Below, piece by piece: positions 11,671-22,474 of a stretch of DNA of 64,000 bases (within the stretch, counting starts at the first letter, position 1; every line of letters begins with the position of its first letter). The notes beneath the pieces are model-generated. The model did not search any database. It was not told where the DNA came from and was given only the letters and a program-made list of their open reading frames with translations. This DNA comes from Lucinisca nassula (taxonomy: Eukaryota; Mollusca; Bivalvia; Lucinida; Lucinidae): NCBI GenBank assembly GCA_963580285.1, contig OY757013.1:149993564-150057563 (forward strand), written 5' to 3'. A program made the translations under genes and the position numbers.

Positions 11671-11824
11671 ACCGTGTACTCATGCGCAAATGATTCGGTA
11701 CCCAACGCTTGCGTTAAAGTGGCAGGCGAGCGCTCGGCAGGCGCCCCGGTTGTTGAAAAGTCAGTACGGCATATAAAGCTTTGTATCTTTATACAATTTT
11801 TTCAGACATGAAAGCAAGTTCTCA

Positions 11825-12010
11825 TTACCATAACACATCCGTGTGACATAGGACATGCTTTCAAATCTCAAAAAGGTGATGGAAATATGTAAGGTCAAGG
11901 GTGCTGTTCTAACCGCCTCATTGAGTTTTCTAACGAGTACCAAGAACCTATGTATTGGAGAAGAACTAAGGAAAATGAAAAATACTATATACCTCTGCAA
12001 CCCCAACCCA
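11825..12010. mobile_element. Family F MITE, degenerate
   Basis: CATTACCATAACACATCCGT at the left, then a broken core (CTAACCGCCTCATTGAG...TTTTCTAACGAGTACC) and a CTATGT-GGAG-AGAA arm. Core pairing is partly lost. Confidence 0.5.
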
Positions 12011-12039
12011 ACCCCACCCATTTTTTCGTTATGTATTTA

Positions 12040-12400
12040 CTTATATACATATTTTTGTTTTGTTTTGTTTTGCAACCATCTCAATATTTTTTCACTTATT
12101 TCAAGCCTATCATTAATCAGAAGTGTGCGAAAACCAGAGTACCGAGAAAACAAAAAAACTTCATTTGCCGACCAATCGTTTCACTTTTGACCCACGCTTT
12201 AGGTCTTTTTGCGGCGATTTCAAGATCATGTCAATCATTTCGAGCCGATCTCTAATGATAGGTGGGCGAAAAGCGGAGTACCCTGAGACAAATCACTTGC
12301 CCTTTCGTTGCAGACCTTGGCGTCTCACATGTGACCCGAGCCAGCCTCGAGACCAAAGCGGTGAGAGGCCTTAGGTGACCTGAATTTTGGCATACATCTG
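12040..12400. repeat. Internally repetitive segment, unknown
   Basis: A ~100-bp segment (ATCATTTCGAGCCGATC...GTACC) resembles the preceding one (12090-12170) and a piece near 52970-53010 (GTGGGCGAGAATCGCC). Probably an eroded dispersed repeat; I do not recognise it. Confidence 0.3.
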
Positions 12401-12576
12401 CCTAAGTGATAACACGATCACAAAAGCTTGCATTATAAACGCTGCTCAGTCTATGCTGATGCACAGGCTGATCAGCGCATTTGTTCACACATGCAAATAT
12501 CAGGTTTTCTTGTGCATCTAATATGTAAAAAAGTGTTTTTTTTAGCTTCCTGTCGCTATCATTATTATGTTTGATT

Positions 12577-12823
12577 GCTTTTGGTTTAACGTCCACGTCA
12601 ACACTATAGGTCAGTTGGAGAGGTTGCTTCCAGTGTTGTGGGACTTTTACCCGACATTGAGATGGAATGACATTTCAAGCCCTGCCGCTTAATGAAACCA
12701 ATTGGTTTATAAGCATGGACGATCCGACTCGCACCGCTTTGCCTGGGTAGGCTTAGATCCTTTAAGCGGTTTGCCAGTACTCGTGTGCGGTCGGTTTCAG
12801 CTCTGCGCTGAAGCATAGGAGGT
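12577..12823 (-). mobile_element. SINE-like family S1
   Basis: Reads TTTAACGTCCACGTCAACAC at the plus-strand left (tail), then GGGACTTTTACCCGACATTG and a head with AGTACTCGTGTGCGGTCGG. Same family as the 56108-56410 copy. Confidence 0.6.
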
Positions 12824-12839
12824 AGGGGGCGAATCGTTA

Positions 12840-13845
12840 ATTTGTCAGATTTCTCAAAGATGTTTGAGTGTTTTGATACGTCTTTCAGTTGTTTCCTTGC
12901 AATATTACCCGCGTGTTTACCTTCAACAGTTTGTTGACGTAACCCATGACGTCGAATTGGTATTCTGTAACGTTATAACGTTTAGGGTACCAATGTTTAA
13001 AATACTGTAAATCTGAAACCTTTAGGAGTATTTTATTCATGTTGGTGTCAAATTGTTTCCGAAATACCAATATATCTGAAATCAGTTATAACTCATTTTC
13101 GCCAAAAATTCCCAGAAGGTCCCTTTTCGCGTGACGGGTCACATATATTGATGACGTGCCGTTCTTGATACAATCCAGGACGGGGTGTGTGTGTGCACAG
13201 GCTAATTTTAGTATTCACTGGTGCACATGTCCGAAGAAACACTTTCGCTGTGTCTTGCACAATCTTTTTCATATAAATGCATGGTTTTCAAGGAAAATAA
13301 TTTTCGGGACTTTCTGTTTCCTTTTCTATAAACTGAGCCACTCTGAAAAGGGGGCTTTTTCAAAATGGAAAGATGTTTTTCTTAGGCGATTTCTTTCAAA
13401 GATATATACCGATTAATTTATACTTACAGATTTTTACTAATAAATACATAATTCATGTAGCACAACTTCATATCGGTAATCTGTTAACTAGTATGTTACG
13501 TATTGCAATTTGGGTGTGGTATCAGCTGTAACAATAGTTTTTTTTGTACAGCACATTGGTTCACGCACATCCATCTATCATTTACATTTTTGTATTTTTT
13601 ATTTATTTATTTATTTATTTATTTGGTAGAAAAATAATTATTATCCCGTTATTAACTTAAGCCCGTTAAAGTCTTGAAAAATAAAAGAATAAATATTCTG
13701 TTTATAGCCCCTGTATGTACAAGTTTTGCTATTTCAAAAATACCTCGGTCGTCTCGGAGTGTTCTTATTTCTTTGAAGCCCAACAGCATTTAAGATGGTT
13801 TCCTCGGGACAATTTGTTCCCTTTAAGAGTATATCCGCAGCCAAT
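12840..13845. other. No gene recognised
   Basis: About 1 kb with short chance ORFs only. An (ATTT)n microsatellite is at 13598-13625. A stretch near 13300-13400 (TTTTCGGGACTTTCTG) is weakly like the minisatellite-related repeat at 41560-41620. Confidence 0.35.
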
Positions 13846-13847
13846 AT

Positions 13848-14060
13848 GTTAAAAAGTCCGGAAAATGAACACTCCAGTAAACCTCACTTGGTATAGAGAA
13901 AATGGGGGTTTACAGGGGTATATATTATTTTTTCTTAATTCTGCTCCAAGACAAAGGTTGTGGATAACCGTTAGCACCGTTCTAACGAACGTCCACAACC
14001 TATGTTTTAAATACAAATAAAAAGAAAATAACAATTTTTCATAAAAAAATAACCGTTTTT
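13848..14060. mobile_element. Family F MITE, reverse orientation, shortened core
   Basis: Runs GGGGGTTTACAGGGGTATAT, TTCTGCTCCAAGACAAAGGTTGTGG, a shortened core, then CCACAACCTATGTTTTA. The core hairpin is cut to GTTAGCACCGTTCTAAC. Confidence 0.55.
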
Positions 14061-14389
14061 GATATAGGAAAGCACGCGGATGTGGTATCGTAACTGGTAA
14101 GTCTGGCCATATCAAATGTTTGTGAATGCGTGTTGAAAAAAACAACAGACAATACAAGAATGCAGTTGACTTTTGTATTATTAATATTCCTTCTCACGAC
14201 AGACCGGCAATACTGAAGAAGAACAAAGAAAACAAATGAACGCGTGAAAAAATAAAGGTTCAGAGAAAACTTATCGTGAGTGGAATCCTATCCAGGGCAG
14301 GCGACCATTTAAATTATCTTTGTCTCCTTCGCCAGTGGGAGTCTTCGCTTATTTCCATTAAGCATAGTTTGGGACCATAGCTTGTCATT

Positions 14390-14645
14390 ACATTACGATA
14401 CCACACCCGTTCGTCATAGTGTTTTCTTCACTTCTCCAAAATCGCTACTTTTCTGATGAAAATTCCGTGTTATTTTTCTTATACTGTAAAACATAGGTTG
14501 CGGGCCCTCGTTAGAACCACCTCATTGAGGCGGTTCTAACGACTACCCACAACCTATGTCTTGGAACAGAAATATAGAAAATAATGTATACCTCTGTAAA
14601 CCCCAGTTAGGGTGTTCATTTCGCGGACTTGGTCACGTGATGTTA
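14390..14645. mobile_element. Family F MITE (coastal-end subfamily)
   Basis: Left end CATTACGATACCACACCCGT; core TTAGAACCACCTCATTGAGG plus complement at 14510-14540; right end GCGGACTTGGTCACGTGATG. The pyrimidine-rich GTAAACCCCAG arm is truncated relative to other copies. Confidence 0.65.
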
Positions 14646-14919
14646 TTTATCAATCCAAAGTTATGGCGGAAATTATATCATTTGAAGTCATGTTTCTTGC
14701 GGCAAATTAAGAGGAGTTGATTAGCCCAAAGATATAATGATACCGTTTTTTTTTTTCCATGAGAGACTAATTTAGGCTAAAGGTTCTGGCTTTCCGGAAT
14801 AAATTATTTTCCTTTTTGAGTAGTACCCTATTAACACTAAGGAGACAATATATCATTACTGACAATATCGGCGTTAAGGGCTACTGTTTGTGAAGAATTG
14901 GGGGATAACTATATTTAAA

Positions 14920-15054
14920 ATTGTCATTTGGGTAGGTACTTCGGCTGTTTTACGGTTGGCGGTCCGAAATATCGTTTTACGGCGACGCGCCATCGGAGCC
15001 GTAAAACGGAATTTGAAACCGTAAAAACGACAATTTACCTCCCCAAATGACAAT
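14920..15054. repeat. Imperfect palindrome, ~135 bp
   Basis: ATTGTCATTTGGGTAGGTA (14920-14938) faces TTTACCTCCCCAAATGACAAT (15034-15054). A second nested pair involves CGGCTGTTTTACGG and CCGTAAAACGG. Could be a small foldback MITE; no second copy seen. Confidence 0.5.
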
Positions 15055-15539
15055 GTTCAATAGATAGCTTAGGAGCAAAAAAATGTTTTTTTCGTTCTGT
15101 TCCACCCCCTAGGAAGTAAAATGCTTTTGTTACCATGAGTCTGGTAAATATTTCTAGTGCTTAGAACAGCCTGTTGTACTTAGTTACCTGTGGTCAGTTT
15201 TTCACAAAACGCCTGTAAAGTATGTTACCGTCAGAAATTTAGACGTTTAAAGAAAAATCTTGGACACAAACTTGTTTCATCAATATATTGAAAATAAATG
15301 GAGTCAACACAGGTTTTGACAAACTGAATAATAACAAGTGATTTTCAATACCTATTAGGGCATATTTGACCTATTCCAATGTTATTTACGTTACTTTCAT
15401 TGACGTTTTGCCTATTATCACCTGTATTACTGACTTGATGTAAAGTTCGGAATACTTTGGGAGAACGTCATCAAGAACTTAACCTCTGCAGTATATCTCA
15501 TCATCATATTTACAGAACAAATAACAAATTCATCCTTTA
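15055..15539. other. No gene recognised
   Basis: No supported coding sequence, RNA gene or repeat copy. Confidence 0.35.
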
Positions 15540-16420
15540 ATTACAAGGTTGGCAAAAATGCCGGCAAATATGAGCATTTTCCATGCTGGTGACATTTACC
15601 GGTAAATACCAGCAAACACTGGAAAATACCGGCCAATACTGGAAAATTGAATTGACCGTCCTACACTCAACAGTTATATATGGATAATCCCAATAACAAC
15701 GTTTAGTTGAATTAATATTTAATAATACTGATATATTTTAACTTTTACTATATAATATAATGTTAGTATCAAAAGGCCTATAAAGTATCTGTCACGGTAC
15801 TCATCTGTTTACTTTTACCTAGACTAATTGTTTAAAGTCACATAAAACACGGAGCAATAATGACATCCATTTGTCCATCCTTGCCTCTGGCTATCGTGTG
15901 CTGTTTTAAATAAACCATGTCTCCAGAGTTGTAACATGTTTTAGTAATCTTGCAGTTCACTGATGGACAATAGTAAAATGCTATAGTCTTAGATATCCTA
16001 AAATTTGAACACATGGTCTTACCATATAAAGTATGTTCAAAAGATGCAGATGGATTGGCTAATAGTGCTCAGTCTTATCTTGATCAATACAAATTTAAAA
16101 CTTAGAACCATTATGGTAAGTGACAATAACCAGGTGCACAGGGAATTTCTACCTGCATTTCCCTACTATTGATTTAAAAAGATACTTTCTTTTGTTTAAA
16201 TAATTTCAAATTTTTTAGTCTTAGATTAACCTTTTGGCTAATTCAGCATATTAATTTTAAATTGAGAAATGTTTTATTCTGTAGGTTGATAATCTTATAT
16301 AGATATTAAATTTGGGCCTGTCTAAAACGCTGAAAAACACGCTGAATTCAGCAGGTTGCTGATCAGCAGATAGTGACTAAAACGCTGATCTGCTGAAATG
16401 CTGAATTTTTATTAAATATG
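15540..16420. repeat. Element Z, copy 1
   Basis: Two blocks recur inverted at 29330-29645: a CCGGTAAATACC-rich block (15550-15670) and a GCTGAATTCAGCAGGTTGCTG block (about 16325-16400). The second block is itself palindromic around GCTGATCAGCAG. The ~650 bp between is AT-rich with no ORF. Confidence 0.5.
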
Positions 16421-16589
16421 GTGATCTTGTGTAATTTTCATAGCGTATGTGTTTATTTATGTGTTTATTTTTGTGTTTATTTTTGTGTTTATTTATTTTT
16501 ATTTATTTTATTCATTTAATTGTTTATATTTTATGGCCCAATTGACACTGTTGCTGCATTCATAATAAATTGCTGACATCACTAGACAC

Positions 16590-16634
16590 CTATATAGAGT
16601 ACTGCCTATATAGAGTACTTGGGTTATGGAAACG

Positions 16635-16672
<38 letters not shown>

Positions 16673-16790
16673 GCGTGTGTGTGTGTGTTTTACGCATCAT
16701 CAACAGCTAAGATCATCCGGAGTAAATACCTCGGTTTGAAGTCTCATAGAGTACTGCCTATAAAGAGTACTATATCTGCTTGGGTTATGG

Positions 16791-16841
<51 letters not shown>

Positions 16842-17015
16842 TGCGTGCGTGCGTGCCTGTGTGTATGTGTGAGTTTTACGCATCATCAACAGCTTAGATC
16901 ATACGGAGTAAATACCTCACTCTGAAATTTCCTCCGAAAGCCTGGAGAAACCCGTAATCGACCCACGTCTATTTGGTTTATGAGGCGAGTAGCTTAACCA
17001 CTAGAACACGGAGAT
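16590..17015. repeat. Duplicated (TG)n microsatellite fused to S2 SINE pieces
   Basis: A ~160-bp unit is present twice: AGAGTACTGCCTATA, GGGTTATGGAAACG, a (TG)n run (16637-16690; 16795-16850), then an S2 tail-side piece (TTTTACGCATCATCAACAGC). The second copy continues as minus-strand S2 to 17015. The Cys/Val-rich ORF here is a microsatellite artefact. Confidence 0.6.
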
Positions 17016-17039
17016 TGCTAGAAGTTGCCAAACTCATGT

Positions 17040-17170
17040 AAGTACTAAATACATTATGGATACTCGTTAGAACTTGATCTTTTGTAGATCTTATAGCGAG
17101 TACCAGAACTTTCAAATAATGCTAACCCATAAAAACCCAGTTTTTTTTTACTAACATGGGTTTTTAAGGG
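17040..17170. mobile_element. Family F MITE fragment, diverged core
   Basis: ACTCGTTAGAACTTGATC faces GATCTTATAGCGAGT with a TTTTGTA loop. The outer arm has AACCCATAAAAACCCAG. Both core arms changed from the family sequence but can still pair over much of their length. Confidence 0.45.
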
Positions 17171-17474
17171 TTATCATTTCAAAAATTTTTAACTTGATAA
17201 TTGTCATCTCAAGACTGTAAACAGAAAAAACTGGACTATTTTGTATTCTTAGTTTTATTCTATTTATACATAATCTACAAAGTAAGTAGGTAAGTAGAAA
17301 TAAAGAAATAACAACATCACCAAATGCAGTAACATATTCATGCAATCATATTTTATTCGTTTCTGATTACGAATAAGAAAGTATGCCTAGTCAAAGTATA
17401 TTGAATTTTTTACCACCAGAAAAATCAGAAAATCATCTGATATATTGCAAATTTCTAAGATTCTAGGTATTGTA

Positions 17475-17585
17475 GAGCAGTTTCGGCGAGGCAATTCTAA
17501 CGTGTACCGGTCACAATCTATGTTTGGAGCAGAAACAAGAAAAACAATGCATACAATGTTAACCCCAGTTTAACCGTATAAACCT
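17475..17585. mobile_element. Family F MITE, right half
   Basis: GGCGAGGCAATTCTAACGTG, then ACAATCTATGTTTGGAGCAG and TTAACCCCAGTTTAACCGTA, matching the right arm of F. It is truncated at its right by the S1 copy. Confidence 0.5.
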
Positions 17586-17589
17586 TAAG

Positions 17590-17915
17590 CCCCCGCCCAT
17601 CGGGGCTTGAAGAAATAGATGGGCTTCATGATGATTCCACGCCGAGCTGAAACCGACCCGCACACGAGTACTGGTAAACCGCTTAGAAGATTATATTATA
17701 GCCAGCCTAGCAATGCGGTGCGAGTTGGACCGCCCATGCTTAAAAATCCTATTGGTAACATTGGACCATAGGGCTTGAGATGTCATTTCATCTCAATGTC
17801 GGATAAAAGTCCCACATTTCATCTCAATGCCGGGTAAAAGTCCCCCAAAACTGGAAGCAACGTCTCCAAAATTTTTACAGTGTTGACAGGGACGTTAAAC
17901 CTCAAATCAAATCAA
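17590..17915 (+). mobile_element. SINE-like family S1
   Basis: Begins CCCGCCCATCGGGGCTTGAA and ends GTTGACAGGGACGTTAAACC followed by a (TCAAA)n tail. A short inner segment (CCCACATTTCATCTCAATGC) is duplicated. Confidence 0.65.
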
Positions 17916-18100
17916 ATAAAAAAATTAAAGTATAAAAGTGGTAAAAATACTGGCGTACTCCAATATCAACATAAATCTATCAGTAATTGACGGCACGCTT
18001 TCATACCAATTCACACCTGACTGACTGGCGAGTCGTCTTTAATCCGGTGTTCGATGAAATCAACGCTACTGAATTCCACCAATTACCTGGATATTTTATG
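17916..18100. repeat. Duplicated block shared with 25345-25573
   Basis: ACTGGCGTACT, CACGCTTTCATACCAATTCA and CTGACTGACTGGCGAGTCGT all recur in order at 25385-25573, both directly after an S1 tail. So SINE tail plus 200 bp was copied as one block. Confidence 0.55.
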
Positions 18101-18299
18101 TGTCAACTTCGACAAAGGGCCATTTCTTTTTATTTTCAAAACACAATTTTGCTACCTCCTAAACCGAAGTCGTCTTTACGCCACCTTAAACTTTCAGGAA
18201 GAGTGTTTTTGCTCTGGCAGACAAATTGGAAGTGAAGGAAATGATCAGGAATCGATACAATTAACCCAGAGCTCCCATCAGTGACAACAGAAACATACA

Positions 18300-18630
18300 T
18301 TATTGTCATGTCAGAAAGTGTGTGAATCTCTCACCTTTCTACTTGGCAATATTTATGTAAGATTTGGTACTACGTCATTCAGATATAATTGTAGGAATTC
18401 CGCTGGCAACGAAATGCGCACCCCTTGTGGCTGATTTGTTCTTGTTCTGTTACAAAAAGAAGCTTCATGATGTCCCTTTCTGTTTAAAAGCAATCTGAAA
18501 TTAATGAAGCTTTAAGCTCCACGTCTAGATACTTACAGTGTAGGTGATTTATTAAATATTGACAATACCTATTTCAATGGTTTGATCAGTCAAACGTACC
18601 CATCAGAACTTCAATGAAAGCAAATTCTAC
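18300..18630 (+). pseudogene. Penelope-like RT fragment (copy A, 5' part)
   Basis: Broken frames encode pieces equivalent to CTFLLGNIYVRFGT and CAPLVADLFLFCY of the copy at 46.6-48.0 kb, then LLNIDNTYFNGLISQTYPSE. Several frame changes and an altered YLDD region make it dead. It ends where unrelated DNA starts (about 18630); its continuation is at 19440. Confidence 0.55.
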
Positions 18631-19255
18631 CGAAAACCCGTTTTAAGAGTTTCTTTTATCTATTGTAGTTCTGGGAATAGTAAGAGACACAATGAACCAT
18701 CTGGCTACTTGCGGATTTCTACCTTCCCAAGATTTACAAAGTGATGATGAGCCCCAAATCCTAAAGCACAGCGCTAGTGCTGCAGAATACTTTAAAGTAT
18801 CCATGCTGCAAACTAACTGAGTTACCCTATCTAATTTTCTTTCCATAAAGTGCAAACAAGACCAACTAGGAGCATCATAATATTTAGGGGCTATGTGCAA
18901 AGCGGCAGTGAAGCTCAAACAATTGACAAGGTCTTTTACTGTCGTCTCCCAGAGAAAGGGACAAAAGAGATGGTAGAGGAGAAGAGAGGGAGTGACAGGG
19001 GAGAAGGGAGGTGAATAAAGTGTAGAAACATTAGTAACAACGCCCTTACCTCTACCCTACCTGCTGCAAGGACAGAAGGCCTTGCCAAAATGTAAGTCAA
19101 AATCAGTTCGACTCCCAAGTGATGCAAGCGACACGTCACCTTTTCCTCACAACAGAACAAATTTACAACTTTGAAAACAGTTTTAACATAGTTCAGAGAA
19201 GACTTGCACGATCCCTCGATGCAATTGACAAATGAGATTTGATTCATTTATAGTA
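18631..19255. other. Insertion of unknown DNA between PLE pieces
   Basis: ORFs on the minus strand (18643-18918, 18936-19247) resemble nothing I know. The segment separates the two parts of PLE copy A and is itself followed by a T MITE. Confidence 0.35.
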
Positions 19256-19436
19256 AATAACCCTTTCTGTACCAAATGGAATCTTCCTCCATATATGTAG
19301 CTGTAGCTCATTTCAAAATTTAGGGGGGTCAGGCTGTTTCTTCAAAATTTATTAGGAAAATGGCTGAATTTTTTGCAAACAGTGGAGGCGGCGTCTGATC
19401 TGGGCCTGCACTGTTTGCCAAGTTACCCCTTAAATA
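19256..19436. mobile_element. Family T hairpin MITE, shortened
   Basis: AACCCTTTCTGTACCAAATG at the left and CCTTAAATAAGGGTTTAA at the right; the central palindrome has lost most of one arm (GGAGGCGGCGTCTGATCTGG). Confidence 0.5.
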
Positions 19437-19439
19437 AGG

Positions 19440-19770
19440 GTTTAAATAAAGCAAATTCTTCTGATACCGAGGCCCCGTTTCTGGATTTACATCTATCTAT
19501 TGTTGATGGGTTTGTTTCGTGCAAAATTTATGATAAACGCGATGACTTTGATTTTGAGATTGTAAATTTTCCTTTTTTGGATGGTGATGTTCCTCCAGGG
19601 TTATCGGTACCATAAACTACGCAAAGATTGGGTACAACATGGATTTTATACGACAGACTGCATGCATGGTAGTTAACCCAATCACGGTTGGCAACTTTGC
19701 TTCCCTCTTTAATTGCACGCCGGTGGGTCAGGCCTCAGATTCTATGACGGCTCCAACGTAAAGACTTATT
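19440..19770 (+). pseudogene. Penelope-like element C-terminal fragment (copy A, 3' part)
   Basis: Encodes NKANSSDTEAPFLDLHLSIV and CKIYDKRDDFDFEIVNFPF, then breaks (PPGLSVP replaces the following residues), with an internal deletion before the LFNCTPVGQASDSMT-type end. Downstream 3' flank is the pLTR-like repeat. Confidence 0.6.
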
Positions 19771-20370
19771 GGGAATTAGAGATCTAATTCAAGGTAATGT
19801 TGGTTGCCTGATGCTCTGTCTCTGGTCGGGCCCATCGGAGTCTAACTGTTGGTTTTCTTTTGCTCTAGCATTTCAGTGGTTTCTTGCTGTCGAGTCCTCA
19901 CCTTTGTCTTACCTCTGTGGTTCTTTGATTTTTTGTGTTCACGGAGATGTTGCACTGATGAGTTAGGAGGCCTTCATGCGGACTGAACAAATTATTTGTC
20001 TAAATCGCGATGAAGTAAGGGCGAGGATTGTGGCCACGTAAAATCGATTTAAGCCCCCCCCCCCCCCCCCCCCCCCCCCGTGGAAGTCTTTCCACTGACC
20101 GTTCCAAGGCGGTTCTTCTGTAGCGGTTTATTTATGGTGTTGTTTGTTACTTACCTCGTGTATCACTTGTGTCTTTTTATTTTGGATGGCCAAATGGCCA
20201 TTTTGTGGGAAAGTAACTGTCCTTATGGCCTTCCTTTGTTTAGGTTTCCATTATGGTCTGGTCGCTTAATATTTGTGTTTCTTTCCCTTTGGTGTCTTTG
20301 ATGGATGGAGTAAGTTAATTGTATCGATTCCTGATCTTTGTTTTACTTCTACTTTATGGTAATGAATGGG
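19771..20370 (+). repeat. PLE terminal repeat (pLTR-like), type 1
   Basis: About 560 bp from GGTAATGTTGGTTGCCTGAT to ATCGATTCCTGATCTTTG. Contains CACTGATGAGTTAGGAGGCC and GTAAAATCGATTTAAGCC followed by a C run (about 20056-20079). It also occurs without coding sequence elsewhere in the window. Assigning it to PLE rests on its fixed position downstream of the RT fragments. Confidence 0.55.
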
Positions 20371-20391
20371 ATAATAGACAGTAAAACTCTA

Positions 20392-20525
20392 TGTTAAGAA
20401 CAACTTTGGAACTGTCCAAAATGTTCTTTAAGACCATTTTTGAACAGTCCCAAAGACCACCTTAGAGACTGTTCAAAAATGTTCTCTTAGACCATTTTGA
20501 ACAGTCCAAAAGGTGGTCTCCCATC
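20392..20525. repeat. Local inverted/direct repeats with GTTCAAAAATGTTCT words
   Basis: AATGTTCTTTAAGACCATTT, TTTGAACAGTCC, GACTGTTCAAAAATG and AATGTTCTCTTAGACCATTT make interleaved direct and inverted copies. Probably a small MITE. Confidence 0.4.
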
Positions 20526-20583
20526 AAAGGACCCTGGTGGTTGAGTATCTTTTTTAAAAACGAGTAAGATCATAATTACTTTA

Positions 20584-20745
20584 AACATTTATCGCATACA
20601 AATTTATTAGTTGGGCAGGAAAAGTCGGACGTATTTTTACACAAAACTTGTGATATGAAATTCGGCATCCTTCGCATTTCACCATTTCTCCTACGCAGTT
20701 TGGTAATCGGCAATAACAATGTAAATTGATAGGAATTGACTTAGA
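20584..20745 (-). pseudogene. PHD-like zinc-finger fragment
   Basis: Minus-strand frame reads INLHCYCRLPNC, then VKCEGC, then YHKFCV: a CxC ... CxxC ... HxxC spacing like a PHD finger, ending at a stop near 20584. Upstream it runs straight into the S1 SINE (20775-21072). Such fingers are common at C-termini of mobile-element proteins. Partial and probably dead; a terminal exon of a real gene cannot be excluded. Confidence 0.4.
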
Positions 20746-20774
20746 TTTGGTCCTGTTTCCTTTTCTTATGGGTC

Positions 20775-21072
20775 GCCCCCGCCCATAGGGGCTTGAAGAA
20801 ATATATGGGCTGCATGATGCTTCCACGCAGAGCTGAATCCGGCCCGGACACTAGTACTGGTAAACCGCTTAGAGGATCTAAGCCTGTCCAGGAACCGCGG
20901 TGCGAGGCGGACCGTCCATGCTTATAAACCCTATTGGTTTCATTGGGCGACAGGGCTTGAGATGTCATTTCATCTCAATGTCGGGTAAAAGTCCCACAAA
21001 ATTGGGAGCAACGTCTCCAAAATGACCTTTACAGTGTTGACGGGGACGTTAAACCTCAAATCAAATCAAATT
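20775..21072 (+). mobile_element. SINE-like family S1
   Basis: From CCCCCGCCCATAGGGGCTTG to GTTGACGGGGACGTTAAACC with a CTCAAATCAAATCAAAT tail. Nearly identical to the copy at 56108-56410. Confidence 0.7.
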
Positions 21073-21124
21073 TCTACATTATTCTTATACCTTACCTGCT
21101 GATAAATAAATAATCTAGTAGAAG

Positions 21125-21315
21125 TAACAAATCTGTAATCCCACTCAGAACTTACGTTGACGTGACGTTGGTTAGACGTCGTATCAGAGGTACTTTGACT
21201 TGTTGCAGCGTCACAACAACGTCGGTACAAAGTCACCCACAAACGAGATGCCGCATCTTCGTCGAAGCGACGTCAACTCATGGTGTCGCATTGACGTTGA
21301 ATCGACGTCTCAATG
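21125..21315. repeat. ACGTC/GACGT-dense block
   Basis: Within ~190 bp the words TTGACGT, GACGTCG, ACGTCAACTC, ACAACGTCGGT and CGACGTCTCAATGATGGC recur on both strands, a CpG-rich island in AT-rich DNA. Looks like iterated inverted subrepeats of a MITE; no gene adjoins it. Confidence 0.45.
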
Positions 21316-21589
21316 ATGGCAACGTATGTATGTTGGGATAATGTTGTTAAATTGTATTTCTTAAGTGTTGCATCTCAAATACTGGTTTCAACTATATCTA
21401 TATATAAAACATGCTGTAAACAGTACCACTTGGAAAGGACCAAAATAGGCAACGCCTACGTCCAATCCAATGGTACATATATATACTCTTTTTGTGTGTA
21501 TGTATGTTACCATGAAATTTCTAATAAAAAAAAAAAATCAAATCAAACAATTTTCTTATGGGCCGTTTTGGAACTATTGGGAAACAGGT

Positions 21590-21770
21590 TAGATATTCAG
21601 ACGTAATGCAAGTCAGTAAATGTGATCGCATGTGTTTCGTGTCAAAACAGACTGTTGGATTAAGGACGCGCTTTGTGCAAAATTCTACTAAGTGTGCGAT
21701 TTCGAAAACATCCCAATCAACACCATTTGTCTGCTTTTGGGTCTCAATTAGTATGACTTCCAAATAATGA
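21590..21770. repeat. Left copy of a ~170-bp direct repeat around the TIR composite
   Basis: TATTCAGACGTAATGCAAGT to CTGCTTTTGGGTCTCA matches 25572-25732 with few differences, placing near-identical DNA on both sides of the 21794-25281 element. Confidence 0.6.
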
Positions 21771-22154
21771 TCGGTGTGTTCCACATGAATGTAGGACGAT
21801 TTGGCCAGCGGACGATTTGGCCCGGACGATTTGGCCTAGGACAATTTGGCCAGCCAAAAATATTGGGTAGGACAATTTGGCCAGATTAATATAATGACTA
21901 GTTTAAACTGAAAATTTAATGTTTTAGGTTTGTTTTAAATATACAGTAATGTTTGAATATGTGAAAGGAACAGTTTAAAGGAGATTTTAAACAATTAGAT
22001 TTTTTTCATTGTTGTTTTTTAACTTTTATAACTTTTTGCCCGAGATATTCTTTAAGTGCAAATTAAATAAAAATGCTAAACTATAATCCCCCAAACACAA
22101 AAAATACAATAAAATAAATAAAATAATAAACAAATAAATAAACTTTATGGCGTT

Positions 22155-22385
22155 GTTTAAATTGGCTGGAAAACAAGATTAATTACATGTTTTTGTATTC
22201 ATGGTTAATTGGCTAACTGAATTGCTGACTGGTCTTAGTTCCTTGCTTTCTTAATTAGCTATTCCACACTTATTTTGTTTGTGTATGCATTGTGATTTTA
22301 GTTAAATTTGTTGGAATACAAGATTAATTGGCATGTTTTCTTGCATGCATGGTTAATTGGCTGATTGATTTTTTGACTGGTCTAA
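22155..22385. repeat. Two-unit tandem repeat
   Basis: AAGATTAATT-CATGTTTT, GCATGGTTAATTGGCT and TGACTGGTCT occur at 22170-22232 and again at 22322-22384, a ~150-bp period. Confidence 0.5.
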
Positions 22386-22474
22386 CGAGTACCCACAACC
22401 TATGTCTTTGAGCAGGAATAAGAAAAATAATGTATACCCTCATAAACCATAATTTTCTTTATATAAAGTTCATT
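22382..22474. mobile_element. Family F MITE right arm, host of the LINE insertion
   Basis: TCTAACGAGTACCCACAACC to TTTCTTTATATAAAG is the F right arm; its far end (ACGGACTTGTTCACATGATG) resumes at about 24809, after the LINE. The ORF's first ~15 codons come from this MITE. Confidence 0.6.

Noticed and set aside
16619..16897. Cys-Val-rich ORF
   Set aside because: Translation of two (TG)n runs.
19940..20030. Hammerhead ribozyme in the PLE terminal repeat (CTGATGAG followed by ACAAATTATTTGTC)
   Set aside because: PLE terminal repeats are known to carry hammerheads and the CTGATGAG core and GTC site fit, but the GAAA core is replaced (CTGAAC) and no stem I pairs with the downstream TAAATCGC. 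A covariance-model search would decide.
20160..20370. Short ORFs within the pLTR repeats (for example 20080-20301, 40408-40632) as genes
   Set aside because: The same frames recur in every repeat copy with stops at varied places and no conserved domain; they are repeat DNA.
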